From the NCBI RefSeq assembly GCF_963678635.1, contig NC_087069.1:6681472-6745471 (forward strand): a stretch of 64,000 nt of DNA. The letters run 5' to 3'. The notes beneath the pieces were generated by a model that saw nothing but the letters and a program-made list of their open reading frames with translations, was not told the DNA's origin and did not search any database. Below, piece by piece: positions 28,745 to 41,100 of this stretch. A program made the position numbers and the translations under genes. The DNA is from Symsagittifera roscoffensis. Taxonomy: Eukaryota > Xenacoelomorpha > Acoela > Convolutidae. The first letter of the stretch is position 1. Every line of letters begins with the position of its first letter.

Positions 28745-28926
28745 ATGAGATTTCACATATTCAAGAAATCGTCGTCGCAACACTTGCTGATCGGAGACTC
28801 ACAATTGAAGAATCTAACTTTCCCAAATTTCAATATCCTCAGCCTTCCTGGTGCAGGTATCGCGGATATTCTAAACTTCTTGCCCCGCAAGAACGAATAC
28901 TGGGGTCCACAGCTGAAAATTGATTT
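28745..28926 (+). pseudogene. SGNH-hydrolase-like fragment
   Basis: A 60-codon open frame contains HLLIGDSQLKNL followed by FNILSLPGAGIADILNFL, which resembles block I (GDS) and block II (Gly) of SGNH hydrolases as found in retroelement ORFs. Later blocks (GxND, DxxH) are missing. It immediately follows the inverted-repeat element. Probably a transposon ORF1 relic. Confidence 0.45.
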
Positions 28927-28929
28927 TTA

Positions 28930-29865
28930 ATCGTTTTTTTTATTTGGTCCCAATTTTTGTCGGTTTACTCGCCGGGTCAGGTTATTTCTGTATTTGTTTG
29001 TCGACTTTTTCAGTAATTTTTTCTTGATTTTCCAAAGGGTAATTTGAATGCATGTTTTCCTAGTTTTTGCCCACTCCAAAAATTTCGTAGAGAAAAAATA
29101 AAATGAAATTTTTTTTACAAGCATTTACAATTTTTTTCGGATCCATTGCTCTGATTTTTTTGGTCGAAAAGTGCGTGAAATTAATTTCTTTTATTATCTG
29201 TTGATTGTCAATTAGGATTGAGCCATTTCATTCGAAATCGACTCAAGTTGATGGCATAGTCTATTGTTTCAATGTGTCAAATTTTTTTGGAGAAACAAAT
29301 CCGTTGTTCAAGTTTTTCAGAATGTTTTTTTTTTGCAAATTTGAATTGACTGTTTGTCCACAAATTTATGTGGCAAGTTTTGTGTGGTTCTTTCTGGCTG
29401 AATTTTTGGATAAAGAATGAACATACGATTTTTTTTGTTTCTTTTATTGGTCTTTTTTTATGATTAATTATTGTGTCGTTGTTAGTAGCTGCTTACAAGC
29501 ATCGATTCATCTGCAGCCCCAACTCGCTTTTTTGATTATTTTCAGTACGCTACAATCGTAGTTGTGGAGAATGATTTGCCGCATCGTCTCGTCTTTCAAA
29601 CAGTGATTGTGGCAATCCCAGGGTTTGCTAAGAGCGGGAAAGCCCCCTATTCCAGTTCTGCGTTAACTTCTGTTCTAGGGGAACAGTTTTGCTTAAGAGA
29701 ACCGAGCGAAATCCCGTGCCTGGTTCTGGCGGGCAGTCTTTTTTAGTGCGGAGAACCGAGAAAAATTTCTAATGTTAGTTGGTTTCTGATGAACCTACAA
29801 AACTCCTGTCCAGATTTTATAATTGAAGTCAGTCTGCGACTTCGACAGGTTGGTTCCACAGGTCG
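28930..29865. other. No gene recognised
   Basis: AT-rich, T-run-rich sequence. A more GC-rich patch at 29,560-29,760 has a short ORF without recognisable motifs. Confidence 0.3.
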
Positions 29866-29869
29866 TCTA

Positions 29870-31670
29870 TTTTTAGTGTTATTGCCATGGCCGGACAGTT
29901 AAGAAGGAAAGGTACGTCACAAGGACTATAAAAACAGTTATTGTTGTCTTCATCGATTCTCGATAAGTAGCTGTTGAGATGAGGGTTATATCCGCAGCAC
30001 AGTTGAGCAAGAAGGTATCTGGTACGAAGAGGAAGGCGACTTTCTTCCTGTGCACCATAATTGAGAACACTACGTCCAACAGCTTTATAAGTAACACAAA
30101 GTATTTCTATACTGTAACCACAGTTAGTACCAGAAAGTTTTCCAGTAAGTTGTTCCTCGTTTTTAGTTTGTTCATAATGTTACTAATGTGGTATTTAAAA
30201 GACCAAAATTATCAAAAGTTGCCAGGATTTTGGGTTTTTGCCTGTTGGTAACCAATTCTCCTTCATGCCGACATCAGTTTTGTGTTTGTTCCAATTTGTG
30301 AGGACAGTTGGTGTGGTTTTGTCGGCTAAAAGTTAAAGATTTCGACTTTCCATCCAGTTCTAGAGTTCTTTTAAACATGGTTGGACGGTTGTATCTAGTT
30401 TTGAGATATCAGGACCTGTTGTAGTAATGGTGATGTTATCAGCATAGGTGGTAATTTTTTGTTGTTTGATGATGGGAAAGGCATAGAGGACATGTAGATA
30501 TTAAACAGGACCGGCGATAATACTCCTACTTGAAGAACCCGTTGTTTCATTCGTCGCTTTTTCGGTTTTGTATCTAACTTCTACATAAGTAGCGCGTCCT
30601 TGTAAATATGGTGTGATCCATCTTTTAGTATTGTTCGATAAGTTAGAAAGGATGTCTTGCAGCAAGATACCTTGATCAACTCTGTCGAAAGCTGCGGTAA
30701 GATCAAGAGCGATCAACAGCGGTCTCGGTTGGTTAAGACCATTTTTAATGTCAGTAACAATGCAGTTAAGTGCAGTGTTCGTGGATCTATTTTTCCTAAA
30801 GCCATGTTGATGGTCGGCAAGTTTGAGGTTTTAAAACTCATTTAGTAAAATTCTTTCAGCTTTGCAACTGGAGACAGGAGTGCAATCGGCCTGTAACTTT
30901 TCGTCTCTTCTGTTTTTCCCGTTTTAAGGTGGAATTATTTCTCCAAGTCTCCAGTTCTGCGGTATGATTGATGAATTTAAAGACATATTTATAATGTTAT
31001 AACTCTTTTTTTCTAACTTCAGGCGCAGGCCATTGGCGTTTATTTTCAACATTTTGATGTTTGAATCTTTGTTGTTTGGTTGCTTGAAAGGGGTTTTATG
31101 AGGGTTCTTGGTTGGGGCGTTCTAGTTGTTTTTTGTTGGGGCGTATTAGTTGTTCTTCCTTGGGGTGTTTTGATATTTGTTGGGGTTTTAGGTTGGGGAG
31201 TTTGAGATAGAGATAGAGGTGAGTTGTTTTTGCAGTAAGAGCAGTTTTGGCAGTTAATCTTCGGACCACGAGGTTTTACGAAGTGATGCGCACGATTGGT
31301 GAACCCGCCCGTAGGTGGCACCAAACACTTCTGTGTGCTCTCGTTATTCTTAAATAACAAGTTGAGCAGGTGTAGATTGCAGGCCCAGGGGAACTTTCTA
31401 TGCCGGATCTGATTAGCAGGATCTCGTTTATTGTGCCAGATGGGTTGTGACGACCTGACTAGCTTCATCCGTTCCTACTGTAAAAACACGTGTTGATGCT
31501 GCGTTTGATGACATTTGCGGCAGAGGTTGTACGGCGTGGGTACTGCCACTGAGGCAACCGTACATGGGAACTCATTTTTTTGTGATCCAGCTCTCTTAAC
31601 GTTGCGCTTGAACTTGATATTCGATAAGTTTGGTGTACTTGGGTTATTTTTATAAGGGAAACTCATCCCA
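29870..31670 (-). pseudogene. Decayed Jockey-like LINE
   Basis: On the minus strand, from high to low coordinate: a Gag-like stretch with VPTPYNLCRKCHQTQH and later NCQNCSYC (31,670-31,050); RT motifs NWRLGEIIPP and SYRPIALLSP (about 30,980-30,880); HQHGFRKNRST; IALDLTAAFDRVDQG; VLSPVLFNIYMSSMPFP; and a YADN in place of the catalytic YADD (about 30,440). A C-terminal GYNPHLNSYLSRID lies near 29,970. Several frameshifts and stops, and the altered Asp, mark it as dead. It lies directly downstream of TAPT1. Confidence 0.7.
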
Positions 31671-31754
31671 TATCATAACACTTCCTTTCGCTCGTGTACT
31701 ATCTAAAGCATATAAATTAGGATCAACAAAATGGGACGAATAATTTATAATAAA

Positions 31755-32150
31755 CTATTCCGCTTTGGCATGAACAACTCGACTCTGCTGTCTTAACAAC
31801 TCATCATCTGATTGGCTAGCTTCAATTGTGTCAATTGACAAAAACTTCTTTGATTTCGACAAATTGAACAAATCACATCGCTCATCATTTTCGTCTTTTT
31901 CATCGTCACTAGTCGTCAGTTGATACGCTGGCAAGTCGACTGTACTATTTTCAGTAAACAGTGGACCCTGTCCGATTTCAGATTGATTTAATTGTTCTAA
32001 GGAGGCGCTCAAAATAGGTGTATTTTCTACGGGCGAGTGTTGGAGGTCTTCTCGTTGTTTACTGCTTTCGTTGATTGATGGATTGCTTTGGGTTACCTGG
32101 ATGTAGTCGAGGCTGAGGCTCGGAAGTTCGTCTAGTTCTCGGAAGAGAAC
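31755..32150 (-). CDS. TAPT1: TAPT1 last coding exon
   Basis: 132 residue-codons incl. stop TAG (31,755-31,757). Acceptor TTTTTCAG. Acidic, polar tail; the SKSKKFLSID patch fits the end of vertebrate TAPT1. Confidence 0.85.
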   Translation of the reverse strand, partial: VLFRELDELPSLSLDYIQVTQSNPSINESSKQREDLQHSPVENTPILSASLEQLNQSEIGQGPLFTENSTVDLPAYQLTTSDDEKDENDERCDLFNLSKSKKFLSIDTIEASQSDDELLRQQSRVVHAKAE

Positions 32151-35100
32151 CTGAAAAATTAAATCATTCACGACTAATTAGCTCATTCACCTCAAATTAC
32201 TTCATTCACTGCAATTTATTAGATCATCATTAGATCGTTTGAAAAAATTATACTTAAGAACGCGTTGAAACAATTTATTTAGGAGAAAACCAATTCATCT
32301 CGGAATATATCAAAAACTTGAAAAATTTGATCCAAAATTATTTTCGAAGCCATTTTGACAAAATTTCTCAGCTTAGGTCACAGCTAGGTCAAATGCTAAA
32401 ACTAAAATTAACTTGCCGTTTTAGCCGGGTCTCCTTCCGCCGTGATCAACTGTGCAGTCGTATCAGGCAACGACTGGCTATGAGTGTATCTATTGTGCAG
32501 ATTCACTCCACTATTACTGCCACTGATAGTCGTTGTCTTCTGCTGGTGTGGGTTGTTCGCCTGATATGTTTGATTCTGACTGTGAACTGGGGTTGCATTG
32601 ACCGAGTTGCGCTCTGAGTGTCTTGGACTCTTCGCAGTTGAAGTTTCAGCACGCTGAGATTCACGATGACCTTTGATGATCTACAAAAACATGCAGAAAT
32701 TAAGGACTTCAAATTATTGGACGATCACTCCTAGTTACAACACGAGCCAGGTATTATGCCAGTATACTGTGAATCTTAATGAAATAAGTTGTATTTTTCA
32801 CGCCTGATAATCGCTTTCGCTACTAAGCGGAGATACCTCAAGGGATAGCCACAAAAATCAGGTTCAGAAAACTCAAGCTGAAAACTCAAGCTTTAGGAAA
32901 AAACTAAAAAGGGCCTTTTTAGTGTTTCTATTTACAATTTAAACTTTCAATTTAACTGGTATGATAATTTGAGAACTGTGAATCTCTGAATAGTTGTTGC
33001 GAGCATCAAATCAATTCGTTTCAAGCTTCGATTCGTTTTCTGTTGATTTAAAAAATCAAACTTGACTGTTCTCTACGTGTAGCTTACCCGGCACGACTGT
33101 TTGAGGACTGTGATGCTGGTGGTGAATTTGATGGCAACACTCACTGGCAAAATCACTGCCACGCTGCACAACACCGTCAACACATCCCCCAACAGAATCT
33201 AAAACAACGCACACGCACATTTTCTAGTAATCAATTCAGCGATCATGTCCAACTATTATCACTTCTGTACAAAAAAATCAGGACTTCTGCATTGAAGTTC
33301 TGCAGTAATTTATACCTAGTATTTTCATTATCCATTGAATACTTATTCAAAACTCAGTTTTTTTAAGGCTTGGGCGCCGTAAAAGTTGGGCTTTGCAAAA
33401 CACAAGCAAAAAAAATTCTCAGAAACAAATAAACTACTGATTTGAAGACTTTTTTCAACGTAATAAAAACCTCTTGTTCAACTCGAATTGATCGGTCTCT
33501 AAACACATTCCTAATTTAAACCAATTTCTAAATACGCTCTCATTTTTAATTGATACTTTCTGGAATAACAATAAGTGTACGATTATTTTTAAACGATTAT
33601 ATGAATTCAAATAAAAAATTATTGGAATTGAAAGAGATATTTTGATTTATGTCATGCCTGGTCGAATGTCTTGAAGAGAACACAGACAAGTGGGATGGGG
33701 TTATGGCCCATCTTGCGGGTGACTACGTCACAGTGCTCAGACACAGAGTCCTTCTTCTTACTCGACATCCAGTCCATAGCCAGACTCAGTCTGTACTCTG
33801 CAATCAGAGAGAGAAAATATCATCTTTGTAGCATGCACCAAACTGCTAACTACTTCAATCCCTAAGAGTAACTCCCTCAGCCAAGTTCGATCAAGTCGGT
33901 GTGGTGTAGTCTAAGGTTTAAGACGCTGATTCTTAAACAGCTCGTACAACTAGTATTCAGAGACATAGGTTCGAGACTTGTCACCGCTTGACTAAATTGG
34001 TTATCAGATCGAACAGTTTGCTAGAATTGATACAGTTTTACAGTTTAAAAATGCTCACATCAAACCAACTTTTAACTTGGATGCAATAACGTTTCTTTTT
34101 CAGGATACTCTTTACTGAATCAGCTTGTTGAAAACAGCCGAAAATTTGTTGAAACACCTATTTATTCATGATTTTCAACACAAATGATCAGAAGTTGCAG
34201 CATCCCACCGCAAGTATAACCACCTTTTTAGTCTGAAAAAAGTCCAACCCCCTTGTTAATTGTCAAGTCCCTCCGTTCCCATTACAAAATAACTATTGCA
34301 TATTAACTACAAAAGAATGCGTCATTCACATGCAATTACCCGAGTATATATCGGCAGGTATCTCGTTGAACTTGGCGATGAAGCAGTGCTTGACCCAGTC
34401 GACCACTATCTCAGAGAATACGACCAGTGCCAACTCTGGCAGCAGCTGGCCTAAGTAGACCACGTCCCAGTGCAGTTCCCGCAGATTACGCACACACACT
34501 ATGACCAGCAGCACCATTCTACACACACAGAAAGACAACTATCAGAAAGTATATAGCATAGCAAAAAGTTCCGACAGACAGAAGTGAAAAAATCTATCTT
34601 TTGCATTTTGACAGGGAGTTCTGCAGACAATTTTGATGTCTCAAACAACATTAAAAGATGAATTCTGTCTAAAGCACTAGCTTTCACGTACACAAACAGG
34701 CCAACATGAAAAAAATATAGTACGAATCAGTGATGTATAAAATAAAAAAATAAAATAAATATTAAAATTGCTGATAAAAAAACAAAAACTTTCGCCACGA
34801 CACAAATTGTTTATTTAGTTGAAAATCGCACGCACAACAAAAAAAAAGATCACGTGCATAGGTAGCGAGGCTGGTAGGTAAGCAATGCGCTCCCTCCTCA
34901 ATTTTGTTTGCCATTCCAGTTTGGTACTAACTTACTATGTCCATTTTTGACCAACAAAAAGTTTCTTAAGGTTAAAAAACTTTACTTGAAAATTGAGCAG
35001 GCCACAAGAAAAATTGAGCACGCCACTGGTGTACATTTAGAAGCAATTTTATTTGTATAGAGATCAAAAACCCACAAAAAAAAACATACGAATCGCTTAG

Positions 35101-38100
35101 ACATTTTTTCACTTCACTTCCTTATTTATTGACAAAACCGTTTAATTTTTCCCAAAGCAGTTCAGAATATTTATTTGAAACTATAAATTCAAAAACCAAG
35201 CCAAAACAGTTGGTAAAGCGTCATAGAACTCAGGTAAGAGTAAAATCTAATTGCTTTTTTGATACTTTCAAAACTCGGAGTAAAAATTATCACGTTGAAG
35301 CTCTTTTTTTTTTAAAAAATTTATGATCAACATTTTTTTTATAAAAAGCTTGCCGAAAAAGAGAAAACAAGATTAACGTGCAATTTTAATATTCCGTTGG
35401 TAAATCTAAAAAAAAAATTCATTTTCAAACCCAAAATTAATGAATATCATTCAATTTTTTTTTCGAATTAGAAATTGTATTGTCTTTCGTTTAGCATTGA
35501 ACGTTAAATATAGCTTAGGAAATTAAAAGCTATAGAAGCAAAGTCTTAATCAAAAGCATAGGTAGTGATGATTTTTATAGAAGCATAGTCGCAAATTAGC
35601 AGTGAATGGGTAAAGAACTTTTTATTCAAGCCCTGGAAAATCTAGTAAAATTAGTTTTAGCGCCGAACACTTCTAGAATATTATCTTAATTAAAAAAATA
35701 TATTTGTCATTTTTCGAACAAAAACTGTCTTCCAATTTGACTATTTCATTACGAATATCAGAATCTAGTCTTTCATCACACTACGCACAAAAAATGAAAT
35801 TAAATTAAAAAAAATTTCTTTTGTAGTTTTTCAAGATTATAGTCGAATCATTGGGTGCTACATGCTCAGCAACCTGCAATCCTTTTTGTAGTTACAATTT
35901 ATTCACAAAAAATTACGCTCATCTTTTGAATGTTTTCTTTAAAAATTTGTCGTGAACCTTTAATTGTTTTTGATACTTGAAGCTATTTACAAAAAGATTT
36001 AAAACATTCAAGCCAGCAATTCAGAGGAACTTATTTTTTGATAGAAAATTTAGATAGCGTGCATTAAATCATGAAAAACTATGCATTAAATAATGAAAAA
36101 CTACCTCTAAGAATGCTTTCTAAAGATAAATTTTATAAACTTTTGAAACTGTTTTACGTTCTAAGATTTTCGCAAAAAAGTTTACAGAAAACTATTCAAG
36201 CGGTCAAAATTTGAAATACGTTAAATTGATATAATAGCTTCAGTAGCTTATTTCTAAAAAAAAATTCAAGCAAGCTGTCAAGCTACTCAATTAAAAAAGG
36301 GTACACCAAAAAAGCCATACCAACGCTATATAAATACATCGAAAAAATTTTATGAATAAATCAAGTCTATTTTAATGCATCAAGAGAATTGTCAATTAAA
36401 ATCTATCCTCCTCGATTACAGCACAGATAGAATTGTCTATGTTGGCTGTATTTTTAGGTTTTTTGCACCCCCTAAAGCAGAGGATTGCACTCCTCAGAAG
36501 TGCAAAACTTATTTTTGTTCTTATATAGTTAATTGTGTCCGATTATGATTCGTTCCGTTTTTCGCTTAGTTTCTCTGCTAGTTTCTGGACGGTTTTTGTA
36601 GAGCCCGGTGCTGCTCCTCCGGTACACGCAAAAGTTAGTGGAACAAAGCTGCTGTGTTCCACTTCCACAAATCTTTGTTTGTATTTTAATGTTTTGACAC
36701 TGTCATGATATTTGTAGGCGTCAGATAGTTTTAGGGCAGGATTTAGCATGGGGTTGAAAATTTTTACATCGAAAACCGTTCGGTTGAATCGGCCTCCCCA
36801 GAGTCCATTTGCCTTGATGTCAAGTCGAGCGTCATCTTCAGTAGTGGTTGTTTTGTTGTGAAAGCTTTCGCCTTCCAACGATTGAAGTTTCGGCTCTATT
36901 TCAACATCATGGCATACTTCGTCCAGGAGTGTCGCAAGGGTATCGCGAATTTCATTATGTCTTAGTTGAGTTTATCCACCTTTAGGACAGTGTAGGGAGT
37001 GGGTCAGTGTGAACGGTTGTCCACACGGGCATGTATGTGGGGTGCTTGGTGGTTCCCATCCATATCTCAAATGTAATCCATCTTTAAACTCAGATTTGTT
37101 GAGAGAGAAATTGTATTTTTTAGGGGGAGCACGCTTAGCCAATTCGATGCTCCTTTCTGTGACGCTAGATTTATTGTCAGTTTTTTCTCTGATGAGCAAT
37201 TTTCCATAATTTTAGCCTTTTTTGAGAGTGTGATGTTCTGTTTCTCAGTTTTGATGTTTCTATTTATCAGAGTTTGTTCCGTTTCAGCTATTTCTGTATC
37301 ACTGTCTTCTAACGGATCACAAATGGCTCGTGACCACTCATAGTTTTTGGAAAAGTCCGTGTTACTGAGGAGGTCCAATTCTCCCATTCTTAGTGGTAGT
37401 GCAAAAAGGTTGCGATCTTCATGGTCTTTACCAGTAATACTAGGAAGTAGCTGCTGTCTTACGTTTTTCTCAAATTCATCCTATTTCTTAAAAGCTTCCG
37501 GAGTTGTTCTGGTTAGAAAGCTTAATGTCTTTTGAACTCCCTTTGTGTAGCAGGAGTACTCAATTAAAAAGAATAATTACCGCTAGATTTGATAGTTTGA
37601 ACTGATTCACAAAAAATTAATTTTTCATACAAGCTATTAAGCGATGAAATTTTGGAAGTTATTTTGATTTATTTCAGCTAATCAAAATCTTAATTTTATT
37701 GCAAGTAACTACCATGCAACCAAATGAAACTTTGAATCAATAGCTTGAGTCGTAAGAATCTAATTGTAACATTAGATGTAATTGATTGATGAATACATTA
37801 AATTTTTTCGAGCAAGCTAATTAGGTCCTGAATTATGAACCTTTTCACAAAATAATCGCAAAAATTATAAAATCTTCTTGCTAGATATCAATGGATGAAG
37901 CTTTGAAATATTATGATTTCATCGCTAACAAGTTTTCATTGCTAAAAAAAAACATTTTAAAGCAAGCTTATCAAGCGGTTAAACATTGATATATTATAAA
38001 ATATCTCATCAAACAATACAACTTCACAATACTCAAACAAACTTCAAAGCTTGAAACTTTTTTAGGCAAGCTCATCAAGAACAAACTTTGAAACGATTCT

Positions 38101-41100
38101 TTTTGTTTGAAAGCATGAATCGGTTCACAAAAATTTTTAGAGCAGAGAAATAAGAAACTAAAGCTCAATTTCTATATCTCACTCGAAAAGCTGGAAAAAT
38201 TAGCAAACTCTGAAACTAGGTTTCCGCGGTTTTACTTGCTACACATAATAAAAACACCTGCAACAAGTTCATATCCAAACTTTGCGGGTACTGTCTACTT
38301 ATAGGTTGAATCAGGATCTTGTCTGATTCGACAAACAAAAAGAATATTCCGGAATCAGAATATTCGTATCAAGCTTAGCTGAGAAAAGTTTCTCAAATGT
38401 TAAAAAACGCGCCCAGAACAATTGAAAACGACGTACATTTAAAAAAATAACCCAGAGGCCAAGTGGAGCTTCGGAACACTTGCGATGCAAAAAAATTTCT
38501 TGCACATAAGAATTGTTGTCATAAGAAACTTCATTCAGTTTTTAAAATGTTTAGGACCCATGCAATCTGAAACACATAATCGCATGCAATATATTCGCCC
38601 TCAAAATTATGCAACAAAAGTTGACTGAGACGAAACAGCAGCAACTGAAACTGTTTAAAAATTTAAAGAAACAAAAAAATGGAAAGAAAAACTATCAGAC
38701 TTGGTAAATTTACAAATTACTGAAGTTTCAGTTGTAGTTAAAAACGTTTCGAATTGGAACAAAATAGATGCTCTAGAAAGAAAGCAAAAAAATTAATACC
38801 AGATAAAAATTGGCCCTTAAAAATGGAAAATAAACCAACTGAAACTAGGACGAAAACCACGAACCCAAAAAAAATGAGAAACTTTTGAAAAAAAAAATAA
38901 TTGAGCCTGAAACGGGCTTTACCTGATTACTACTTAAACTATAGTCGTTTTTTTAAACTCTCAAGAAATTGAGCTTTTCAGAAGATGAAGGAGTCCAAAA
39001 TATATGAAATGAGTCTTGCGATCAAAGTTGTTTATGGAAAAAAGTCTATTGCCCGATTGCAATACACTTGCTTATCGCAATAGGAAAAATAGGAATGAAA
39101 TTCCAAATGTTTGGGAGCGAGTTTGCATTAATTTAAAATCACTTACAATCATTAAGCGAAAAGAATCATTAAGCGAAAATTAAGCGAAATCATTAAGCGA
39201 AAGAATCATTAGAGAACGAGCAATCTGCCAGTTATAACCATCATGTCAACAAACTTTCAGTGGATTTAGGAAGATCAGTTCTGGGTGAAAAGTTAGCTTT
39301 TGCGTGTAAAAAGATTTTGAAATAAGATTACTTCTTTTTAATTCATTTTGTCTGTCCGAAACATTTACAATTGAACTACGTGATATACATACAAGTGGAG
39401 TCTCTCCCTGACGTCTGAACAAGTGAGTTGGTAGAGGTTGTTCTTGTCGAACTTCTTAAACACTGTGCCCTTCAGCTCCGCAAAGTTATTCGACATCATC
39501 ACAATCAAAAGACTCTTGTTGTGTGAGTTGAAGGCCACGCTGCAACAGAACAAGCAGAATAAAATTTGAACAAACTCTTTTTAAATATAAGATACGATTG
39601 CAGAAAATCCAATGAATAGGCTTCAAAATGTCACTGCATTGGAGCAGGATGGTCTTCTGATTGTTTTTGGTGGTCCAAACATTGAATAAAATAGCTTTTA
39701 TTTCAGTAGTTAATCTTACGCTTTAAGCTGTCATGTTTGTTGAACAGAAATAAAAACTAACATTATAATAATTAGGACTACTTATAATGATTAATTATAA
39801 ATAATCAGGCCTACTTCTATTCTTCCTAAAACTGAGGGGTCTTTTATGTTATAGGACCCAAAAACTGATATTTTCGCTATTTTGAACGTTTGATCAGAGA
39901 CGCTTCAATTGGAATCGGTTGAACTGAAAATCAGCTTAAAACAATCTAAGTTCTAAAAAAAACTATAAGCTCAATCAACAGTTGCATAATTTTAGACCGT
40001 AAAACAGAAAGGAGCCAAACTGACTTAACTAAAAATCAGAAACTGACGATAAAATCAACTTAAAACAATATAAATTTATAAAAAAAACTATAAACTCAAT
40101 CAACAGTTTCATAATTTTAGGCCGTAAAACAGAAATGAGCCAAACTGAATTAAATAAAAATGAGAAACTGACTTAAGTGTGGTGGCCTCAAGTAGAATGA
40201 TGACAGAGTGAAGACAGATGTACATGAAGGCCAAGTAGAACTGCAGCAGGAACTTCAGCAGAGCCCTCACAGCTGACACGCTCACTGGTTCTATCTACAC
40301 ACACAAACACAACTCACAATAATTTAAAAATCAAGTTTTACTCTCTTTTCGCAGTTTGTTAATTTTTATGATTATATTTTTTATTTAACAAACACAAACA
40401 ATAAATTAAAAATTAAGTTTTACTCTCTTTTTCGCAAATTGTTAATTTTTATGTCTATATATTTTTTATTTCCTTGTTTTGTAGATTTTTTGATCAAGTT
40501 TTTTTTGTTCTAGATAACTGATGATGGCGGAATTGCCGAAAACATTTCAATTCAACATTGATCCGACTTGTTTTCCAACAAATTAAATACATTTAATATT
40601 TCATTAACATGGAACATAAAACCATTATACAGTTGCTGTTGAAATCATCCAGAAAAATTAAGCAAAAAATGGAAAACTTCGAACAATTTGAAAAAATGTT
40701 GAGCAGCCATTCCATGAATAATTTGAAAACAGATATTGAGTTAACCTAAATTTCTATTTTTCTACCTGGATATGTATAGCTAACATAAGAACTATCGGGC
40801 TGCTCACACACTTTAATAACTGTCTCTGCGCTTTAAAAACCACATAAGAACCCGTTTTAATCGTACCAACAACTTGATTTTGAAATTGGGGTTTGGGGGG
40901 ATGAGATAGGGAGGGAAGAGGTAGGTTGGGCGGGGGGGGGGGCAGTTGATTGGAAGGAAAAAGGCAGTACATGCCTGTGATATTCTGGTGGCAGTCCAGA
41001 ACACAGTGTCCATCAAATCCTGTCCAAGAGTGGAAAAGAGTCTGTCGGCCACATCTAACATGTTGAAGATAATGTACACCTTCAAAACATTCTGACCACG

